Source of the DNA: Marinibacterium sp050389775 | GTDB taxonomy: Bacteria; Pseudomonadota; Alphaproteobacteria; Rhodobacterales; Rhodobacteraceae | Assembly: GCF_050389775.1 (NCBI RefSeq) | Contig: NZ_CP177144.1 | Span: 1,860,001 to 1,924,000, forward strand | Direction of reading: 5' to 3' | Length of the DNA: 64,000 nucleotides | Shown: one piece after another, positions 58,474 through 64,000 of the stretch | Numbering within the stretch: the stretch's first letter is position 1 | Layout: each line of letters begins with the position of its first letter | Program-made: the position numbers and the translations under genes | Notes under the pieces: generated by a model | Databases searched by the model: none | Told to the model about the DNA's origin: nothing | The model's input: only the letters and a program-made list of their open reading frames with translations

Positions 58474-59862
58474 TCAGACCCGGCGGCCCCAGAGATCGTA
58501 TTCGCCGGCCTCGTCGACCTCGACGGTCACGATGTCGCCGGGTGACAGGTCCTGGAACCCTTCGTCGATATAGAGATGGCCGTCGATCTCGGGCGCATCG
58601 CCCATGGTCCGGCAGGTTGCGGCCTCGCCGTCGATCTCGTCGACGATGACCTCGATCCGCCGACCGACCCGGGCCTGCAGCCGGGCCTCGGAAATCGCCT
58701 GGGCCTTTTCCATGAAGCGGTTCCACCGGTCCTGCTTGACCTCGTCGGGCAGGTGGTCGGGCAGGTCATTGGCCCGGGCGCCATCGACGTTTTCGTACTT
58801 GAAACAGCCCACGCGATCCAGCTGGGCCTCGTCGAGCCAGTCCAGCAGGGTCTGGAACTCGGCCTCGGTCTCGCCGGGATACCCCACGATGAAGGTCGAG
58901 CGCAGGGTCAGGTCGGGGCAGATCGCGCGCCAGGCCGCGATCTCGTCCAGGGTCCGGGCTGCCGCGGCGGGCCGGGCCATGCGCTTGAGCGTGTCGGGAT
59001 GGGCGTGCTGGAACGGGATGTCGAGATAGGGCAGCAACCCGTTTTCAGGGTCGGCCATCAGCGGGATCAGGTCGCGCACGAAGGGGTAGGGATAGACGTA
59101 ATGCAGCCGCACCCAGGCGCCCAGCCGGCCCAGTTCGCGGCTGAGATCCAGGATATGGTCGCGGATCTCGCCGTCTTTCCACGTCGACATCGCATGCTTG
59201 CGGTCCAGCCCATAGGCGCTGGTGTCCTGGCTGATCACCAGCAGTTCCTTCACCCCGGCGCCGACCAGCCGCTCGGCCTCGCGCAGGACCGACCCGGCGG
59301 GACGCGAGACCAGCCGGCCGCGCATGTCGGGGATGATGCAGAACTTGCACTTGTGATTGCAGCCTTCCGAGATCTTCAGATAGCTGTAGTGGCGCGGGGT
59401 CAGGTGCACGCCCGAGGCCGGCACGAGATCCACGAAGGGATCGGGCGCCGGGGGCACAGCCTTGTGCACGGCATCGAGCACCTGTTCGTATTGATGCGGC
59501 CCGGTCACGGCCAGAACCCGGGGATGCACCCCGGTGATGTAATCCGGCTCGGCGCCCAGGCAGCCGGTCACGATGACCCGGCCGTTCTCGGCCAGGGCCT
59601 CGCCGATGGCTTCCAGGCTTTCCGCCTTGGCGCTGTCGAGGAACCCGCAGGTGTTGACGATGACCGCATCGGCCCCGGAATAATCCGGCGACACGCCATA
59701 GCCCTCGGCCCTGAGCCGGGTCAGGATCCTTTCGCTGTCGACCAGCGCTTTCGGACAACCGAGTGAAACCATGCCCACCATGGGCTGCCCGGGCCTGCGG
59801 GCTTCGGGAAGACGGATGGCGGGCGCTATGTCGGGGCGCAGCTGGGGCGGGTTCTCACTCAT
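58474..59862 (-). CDS. rimO: Ribosomal protein S12 methylthiotransferase RimO
   Basis: A 462-residue radical-SAM enzyme that methylthiolates an aspartate of S12. It has an N-terminal UPF0004 domain with conserved cysteines (GMVSLGCPKALVDSE and NTCGFLDSAK), the radical-SAM loop SEGCNHKCKFCIIPDMRG, and a C-terminal TRAM domain (about 395-462). SMSTWKDGEIRDHILDLS and FIVGYPGETEAEF support RimO over MiaB. The start at 59862 was chosen because the family begins shortly before PMVGMVSLGCPK. Confidence 0.95.
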   Translation of the reverse strand: MSENPPQLRPDIAPAIRLPEARRPGQPMVGMVSLGCPKALVDSERILTRLRAEGYGVSPDYSGADAVIVNTCGFLDSAKAESLEAIGEALAENGRVIVTGCLGAEPDYITGVHPRVLAVTGPHQYEQVLDAVHKAVPPAPDPFVDLVPASGVHLTPRHYSYLKISEGCNHKCKFCIIPDMRGRLVSRPAGSVLREAERLVGAGVKELLVISQDTSAYGLDRKHAMSTWKDGEIRDHILDLSRELGRLGAWVRLHYVYPYPFVRDLIPLMADPENGLLPYLDIPFQHAHPDTLKRMARPAAAARTLDEIAAWRAICPDLTLRSTFIVGYPGETEAEFQTLLDWLDEAQLDRVGCFKYENVDGARANDLPDHLPDEVKQDRWNRFMEKAQAISEARLQARVGRRIEVIVDEIDGEAATCRTMGDAPEIDGHLYIDEGFQDLSPGDIVTVEVDEAGEYDLWGRRV

Positions 59863-59953
59863 GGGCGTGACATAAAGACAACTGCCGCGCCCCGCAATCC
59901 ATGCCGTGCCGCCCGACCTTCCGACGTGACGCTCCACGGCGGGGACGGCGTGG

Positions 59954-60062
59954 GGATACTTTGGAAGAGAAAGAAGCAGCAGACCTGTCCTGCCCCGTCA
60001 ACCGGTGCGGCGGCGGGACAGGGCGCGCGCGTTCCTGCTTCTTTCTCTTTTCAAGTATTCCC
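59954..60062. repeat. Inverted pair of the dispersed element beyond pgm
   Basis: Left arm 59954-59977 (GGATA...AGAGAAAGAAGC) and right arm 60037-60062 are complementary, with a 59-base loop. The right arm is part of the 66-bp block 60033-60098. The pair lies 58 bases beyond the pgm stop. Confidence 0.7.
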
Positions 60063-60098
60063 GGGGGAGTCCTCCAACGGAGGACGGGGGCAGCGCCC
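60033..60098. repeat. 66-bp dispersed element, exact inverted copy of 3829-3894
   Basis: The reverse complement of this block equals 3829-3894 base for base. It has the same two internal palindromes followed by the GCTTCTTTCTCTTT-type core. It lies 22 bases beyond the pgm stop codon. Confidence 0.8.
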
Positions 60099-60119
60099 TC
60101 ATCGCTCCGCCAGCCAGGC

Positions 60120-61616
60120 TCAGATCGTCTGGTCGTAATCGCCCACGGCGTCTTCGGTGCGGATGAAGCCGTCGATCTCCTTGAAGATCGCCCGCATCTC
60201 CGCGTCGCTGTCCGAGCTTTCGCAGACCACCACCAGGTTCGGCGTGTTCGACGAGGCGCGCACCAGCCCCCAGGAGCCATTGTCCAGGATCACCCGGGCG
60301 CCGTTGACCGTCACCACCGTCGCGATGTCGCGGCCGGCGAATGTGCCGCCGTCCTCGGCATGCTTGACGATCCTGGCCACGATCCGGTCCAGCACGTCGT
60401 ATTTCTCGGTGTCGGCGCAATAGGGCGACATGGTCGGCGTCGAGAAGGTCTGCGGCAGGGCCTTGCGCAGGTCCGACATCTTCATGTCCGGGTTGCGGTC
60501 CATCAGCTTGCAGATCTCGACTGCCACGCGCATGCCGTCGTCATAGCCCCGGCCGACCTCGCCGGCCATGAAGTAATGGCCCGATTTCTCGAACCCGGCC
60601 AGCGCGCCCAGCTCGTGCACCCGGCGCTTCATGTGGGAATGGCCGGTCTTCCAGTAATCGGCCTTGGCGCCGGCCGCGATCAGCTCGGGGTCCGAGGCAA
60701 AGAGCCCGGTGGATTTCACATCCGCAACAAAGGTCGAGCCGGGGTAGAGCTTGACCAGGTCGCGGGCCATGATCACGCCGACCTTGTCGGCAAAGATCTC
60801 TTCGCCCTCGTCGTCGACCACGCCGCAGCGGTCGCCGTCACCGTCGAAGCCCAGGGCGAAATCGGCGCCCGATGCCTTCACCGTGTCGGCCATGTCGTGC
60901 AGCATTTCCATGGCTTCGGGGTTGGGGTTGTAATGGGGGAAGGTGTAATCGAGCGTGTTGTGCGAGGGCACGACCTCGACGCCGATGCGCTCGAAGAGCG
61001 CCGGCCCATAGGCCGAGGCGGTGCCATTGCCCGTGGCGCAGACGACCTTGAGCTTGCGCGACATTTTGAAATCGCCGACCAGGTCGTCCATGTAGGCGTC
61101 CCAGACGCCGGGCACGAATTCATAGGCCCCGCCTTCGGCCGGCTCGCCCTTGCCGTTCAGCACGATGTCCTTGAGCTCGGCCATCTCGTCGGGGCCATGG
61201 GTCAGGGGCATGGCAAAGCCCATCTTGACCCCGGTCCAGCCGTTGGGATTGTGCGAGGCGGTGACCATGGCCACCCCGGGCACGTCCAGGTGGAAGGACG
61301 AGAAATAGGCCATCGGCGTGATGCAGGGGCCGATGTCCTTGACCTGGATGCCGGCCTGCATCAGCCCGATCACCAGGGCGTTCTTGATGGCCAGCGAATA
61401 GTCGCGGTAATCGTTGCCCACGGCAATGACGGGCTTCAGCCCGTGGCGGCGCATCTGCGTACCCAGGCCCAGGCCCAGGGCGGTCATGCCGGGCAGGTTG
61501 ATCTCGTCAGGGTATTTCCAGCGCGCATCATATTCGCGAAAGCCCGTGGGCTTGATCATTGCGTCGCGCAGGAATTCCCAGCTGTTGGGCGTGACGTCGG
61601 AGAGGGGTTTGGTCAT
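60120..61616 (-). CDS. Phosphomannomutase/phosphoglucomutase
   Basis: A 498-residue alpha-D-phosphohexomutase. VTASHNPNGWTGVKMG carries the phosphoserine, LGFDGDGDRCGVVD the metal-binding loop, GEVGRGYDDG the sugar-binding loop, and LVRASSNTPNLVVVCE the phosphate-binding end. It interconverts 1- and 6-phosphates of mannose or glucose for polysaccharide precursors. It follows kdsA by 23 bases and is probably co-transcribed. Linkage to kdsA and a KpsE-like gene points to surface-polysaccharide synthesis. Confidence 0.93.
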   Translation of the reverse strand: MTKPLSDVTPNSWEFLRDAMIKPTGFREYDARWKYPDEINLPGMTALGLGLGTQMRRHGLKPVIAVGNDYRDYSLAIKNALVIGLMQAGIQVKDIGPCITPMAYFSSFHLDVPGVAMVTASHNPNGWTGVKMGFAMPLTHGPDEMAELKDIVLNGKGEPAEGGAYEFVPGVWDAYMDDLVGDFKMSRKLKVVCATGNGTASAYGPALFERIGVEVVPSHNTLDYTFPHYNPNPEAMEMLHDMADTVKASGADFALGFDGDGDRCGVVDDEGEEIFADKVGVIMARDLVKLYPGSTFVADVKSTGLFASDPELIAAGAKADYWKTGHSHMKRRVHELGALAGFEKSGHYFMAGEVGRGYDDGMRVAVEICKLMDRNPDMKMSDLRKALPQTFSTPTMSPYCADTEKYDVLDRIVARIVKHAEDGGTFAGRDIATVVTVNGARVILDNGSWGLVRASSNTPNLVVVCESSDSDAEMRAIFKEIDGFIRTEDAVGDYDQTI

Positions 61617-61639
61617 GTCAAAATGTCTCGTGAAGAAGT

Positions 61640-62473
61640 TCAGATATCGAGCGGGTTGGCCTTAGCAAGCGCATCAAAGCGCATCAATGTGTCAATCAAT
61701 CGGGGCATCTGCCCGAGCGGAACCATGTTCGGCCCGTCCGAGGGTGCGGCATCGGGGTTTTCATGGGTTTCGATGAAAACGGCGGCAATTCCAAGCGACA
61801 CGGCCGCCCGGGCCATGACCGGCGCAAACTCGCGCTGACCGCCTGAAGACCCGCCCATGCCGCCGGGCTGTTGCACCGAATGGGTGGCGTCCATGACCAC
61901 CGGGTATCCCGTCCTGGCCATCTGGGGCAGGGCGCGCATGTCGGCCACGAGGGTGTTGTAGCCAAAGGACGTGCCGCGTTCGGTCAGCAGGATGCGGCTG
62001 TTGCCGGTGCTTTCGATCTTGGACACCACGTTGGGCATGTCCCAGGGCGCGAGGAACTGGCCTTTCTTGACATTGACCACCGCGCCGGTCTCGCCGGCGG
62101 CGATCAGCAGGTCGGTCTGGCGGCACAGAAAGGCCGGGATCTGCAGGATGTCGGCCACCTCGGCCACGGGGGCACATTGGTCGGGGCCGTGGATGTCGGT
62201 CAGGACGGGCACACCGATGGCGTCCTTGACGCCCTGCAGCACCTTCAGCCCCTCGTCCATGCCCAGGCCGCGCCGGCCGGTCAGCGAGGTGCGGTTGGCC
62301 TTGTCGTAGCTGGCCTTGAAGACATATTGCGCGCCGGCGGCGGCACAGGCTTCCTTCATCGCGCCGGCGATCATCTGGGCATGGTCGGCGCTTTCCAGCT
62401 GGCAGGGGCCGGCGATCAGGGTGAGGGGCAGGTCGTTGCCGATGGTCAGATCGGCGAGAGAGACATGTGTCAT
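61640..62473 (-). CDS. kdsA: 3-deoxy-8-phosphooctulonate (KDO-8P) synthase
   Basis: A 277-residue enzyme that condenses phosphoenolpyruvate and arabinose-5-phosphate. LIAGPCQLES, FKASYDKANRTS, DIHGPDQCAPVAEVADILQIPAFLCRQTDLL and NVKKGQFLAPWDM are the KdsA core, and DATHSVQQPGG and FIETHENPDAAPSDGPNM the end. The Asn of VNVKKGQF suits the metal-independent class, but the class is not certain from this alone. Next to a KpsE-like gene it may be the copy that serves a Kdo-linked capsule. Confidence 0.95.
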   Translation of the reverse strand: MTHVSLADLTIGNDLPLTLIAGPCQLESADHAQMIAGAMKEACAAAGAQYVFKASYDKANRTSLTGRRGLGMDEGLKVLQGVKDAIGVPVLTDIHGPDQCAPVAEVADILQIPAFLCRQTDLLIAAGETGAVVNVKKGQFLAPWDMPNVVSKIESTGNSRILLTERGTSFGYNTLVADMRALPQMARTGYPVVMDATHSVQQPGGMGGSSGGQREFAPVMARAAVSLGIAAVFIETHENPDAAPSDGPNMVPLGQMPRLIDTLMRFDALAKANPLDI

Positions 62474-62903
62474 GGGCTACCGGGCGTTGGTCTGACGGGT
62501 GGCGCCCGGCCGGGGCCGGTCGCGCCGTCTTGTTGGCACAGTCGGGCGCGCGGGTCAAAACCCGCGCGCCCGGGGCGGTGGCGCCTTTCCGCCCGGTCGG
62601 GGCGGAAAGGCAGGTTCGGGTCGGGTTGCGCGGGATCGGTTCGCTTGCGCCGTTACTTGGGATCCGGCCGGGCGGGTTACCGCGCGGGATCGGGTCGTGC
62701 AGGTGGTCATTCGGGATCGGGTCGCGAAGGTCGTCTCCGGGTATCGAGTCGCGTTTGCGGTAACCCGGGCTGCGCTGGCGGTCACCCGAGTTGCGCCGGC
62801 GGTCAGCCGGCATCCGGCCGGGCGGCGTGTCTTCCGCGGTCGCACCGCGCCGACGGTGACCCGGGTGCCGGCCGCGGAGGCCGTCACCCGGGCTACGCTG
62901 GTG
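62474..62903. repeat. 430-bp spacer with a decayed 20-30-bp repeat
   Basis: No gene is supported. From about 62634 the sequence is a series of blocks of 20-28 bases, each starting CCGGG or CGGGAT and ending in GGTCAC, GGTAAC or GTCTC. The last reaches the stop codon of the KpsE-like gene. The blocks are heavily diverged. A GGCGCC/GCCCGGGGC region near 62560-62600 may form a hairpin. Confidence 0.5.
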
Positions 62904-64000
62904 TCACGAGGTGACCTGTTCGCGCAGGATCGAGGCCGTCAGCGAGATCATCAGGTAAACACCCGAGAAGATCAGGAAGGCCAGGATCGTGTCCTCGAAC
63001 GACCGCGGATAGCTGGGCGATTGCGAGGGCACGGGCAGCACCGAGGTGGTCAGGTAACGCACCTGGCGGTTGGCCTCCATCCGGGTCTGTTCGACCTGTT
63101 GCAGGGCCGATTGCAGCAGCAGGTCGCGCGTGGCCAGGTCGGCCTGGGCCATCTGGATGCGCGCGGTCAGCTGGGCCAGCGAATTCTCGCCCTTCGAGGC
63201 ATCGGTCATCTTGGTGTTCAGCTCGTCCAGCAGGTTCTGCAACCGCCGGATATCGCCGCGCGCGCCTTCGACCCGGGCCTGGTTGGGCCGGGCATTGTCG
63301 GTCAGGGCGGCCAGGTCCAGCTGGCGCTCCTGCAACTGCACCTCGACATTGGAAATCTGCGCCCGCAGCGAGCTGATCACGCCCTCGGGGTCGAGCAGGG
63401 CGCCTTCCTGTTGCAGCCGGACCAGGTGTTCCTGGGCCGCCCGGCGGTCGTCCTGGCTTTTCTCGAAGCTCTGCAGCGCGTCGCGCATTTGGTCTTCGCG
63501 CTTCTTCTCCGAGAGGTTGTTGACCCGTTCCTCGGCATAGGTGATCAGCTTGCGCGCGAATTCGGCGCTGATCTCGGGATCGGCGGCCGAGATTTCCATG
63601 CGGATGACGCCTTCGGTCGGGTCATAGCCGATCTTCACCCGCTTCTTGTAGACCTTGTAGGCCTGTTCGTTGTCGGCATCGGGGGCCAGCCGCTGGATCG
63701 GGTCTATCCAATCCTGTTCGAAATGCGCCTTGAAGCCCACGTCGCGGTCCAGGCGCAGCATGGCATCCTTGGATTCCAGGTAGGATTGCACCGCGATGGC
63801 ATCCTGGTTGGTGGCAAACTGGGTGCCGGCCAGCAGCCCGCCGATCCCGCCGCCGCCGGTGTTGTCGGCCTGCAGGATGAGGAATTCGGCCTTGGTCGAA
63901 TACATTGGCGTGGCCGCGACATAGAAATACCAGCCCGCCAGGAAGGTCGGCAGGAAGACAAAGAACGACAGCCGGGCCAGCAGCAGCAGCATCTTGCGCC
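62904..64000 (-). CDS. KpsE/CtrB-like capsule polysaccharide export inner-membrane protein (runs off the window)
   Basis: At least 365 residues, open to the right edge, where codons upstream of the ATG at 63992 remain in frame. The first membrane helix (LLLLARLSFFVFLPTFLAGWYFYVAA) and the second near the C-terminus (DTILAFLIFSGVYLMISLTAS) enclose a large periplasmic domain with a long coiled coil (about 165-320). This topology and SYLESKDAMLRLDRDVGF match KpsE/BexC/CtrB, the periplasmic-spanning component of ABC-dependent capsule export. The N-terminus is probably incomplete. It lies upstream of kdsA and pgm. Confidence 0.88.
   Translation of the reverse strand, partial: RKMLLLLARLSFFVFLPTFLAGWYFYVAATPMYSTKAEFLILQADNTGGGGIGGLLAGTQFATNQDAIAVQSYLESKDAMLRLDRDVGFKAHFEQDWIDPIQRLAPDADNEQAYKVYKKRVKIGYDPTEGVIRMEISAADPEISAEFARKLITYAEERVNNLSEKKREDQMRDALQSFEKSQDDRRAAQEHLVRLQQEGALLDPEGVISSLRAQISNVEVQLQERQLDLAALTDNARPNQARVEGARGDIRRLQNLLDELNTKMTDASKGENSLAQLTARIQMAQADLATRDLLLQSALQQVEQTRMEANRQVRYLTTSVLPVPSQSPSYPRSFEDTILAFLIFSGVYLMISLTASILREQVTS

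Noticed and set aside
62555..62887. 110-codon minus-strand frame between kdsA and the KpsE-like gene
   Set aside because: It translates the decayed repeat into a Thr/Arg/Ala-rich string with no ribosome-binding site or recognisable fold.

Overview
This 64 kb window is a stretch of core chromosome from a very GC-rich alphaproteobacterium, most likely a member of the Rhodobacteraceae. The evidence is gene content and order rather than any marker RNA: hsp20 followed by a DUF1150 gene, the lgt / MidA-type methyltransferase / pgeF overlap chain with ubiK divergent, methylmalonyl-CoA epimerase followed by DUF1467, a small YdcH gene, a paired DUF1800-DUF1501 unit, a fused sulfate adenylyltransferase-APS kinase, and a GroESL operon with a CIRCE element. 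I see no rRNA, tRNA, transposase, integrase, prophage block or CRISPR array. Most genes are single-copy housekeeping genes in short, tightly overlapping operons.

Layout. 1-13.4 kb: end of an alpha/beta hydrolase; ribF-ycgN-ltaE; a MaoC hydratase; epimerase-HAD pair; Mn-type pyrophosphatase; a TraB/GumN protein divergent from a DUF2161 nuclease-like protein; a DMT transporter with a VOC protein; and an NAD(P)-binding protein divergent from a TetR regulator across three operator-like palindromes. 13.5-25.2 kb: groES-groEL; AGCS alanine symporter; a tandem ribbon-helix-helix protein; an EamA transporter overlapping an orphan phnM; purE-purK; small conserved proteins; hsp20-DUF1150-phzF. 25.3-34.2 kb: SAT/APS kinase; a membrane redox-type adenylate cyclase with a [2Fe-2S] domain; trxB; MATE transporter plus Glyoxalase_8 protein; Lrp regulator; Hint-domain protein. 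34.5-48.4 kb: pgeF-midA-lgt, ubiK, ybjN, proC-csaA, tdk, a 29-residue lipoprotein, carB, a cyclopropane-fatty-acid-synthase-like protein, aspS. 48.5-64 kb: DUF1800-DUF1501, a response regulator, mce-DUF1467, EI24-nitroreductase, an HDAC-family protein, DUF167, an M48 lipoprotein protease, rimO, and at the right edge pgm, kdsA and a KpsE-like polysaccharide-export protein, which together hint at the border of a Kdo-containing capsule locus.

The most distinctive feature is not a gene but repetitive DNA. Several spacers, and at least two coding regions, hold short-period tandem repeats of very different age: a perfect array of nineteen GCTCTAG heptamers fused to the stop codon of the DUF1501 gene; an eight-unit 26-bp array before the MATE gene; a 30-bp array running through the stop codon of the DUF2161 gene; a 27-bp array inside the tandem-RHH protein; and decayed arrays near 54.7, 56.9 and 62.7 kb. 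Low-complexity tracts of about 115 residues in the CFA-synthase-like and NAD(P)-binding proteins look like the coding outcome of the same process. Separately, a dispersed GCTTCTTTCTCTTT-type element lies just downstream of gene 3' ends at many sites, sometimes as an inverted pair able to form a long hairpin; a 66-bp version occurs as two exact inverted copies 56 kb apart. Regulatory signals that read clearly include CIRCE at groESL, an RpoH-type promoter at hsp20, sigma70-type promoters at several genes and several intrinsic terminators.
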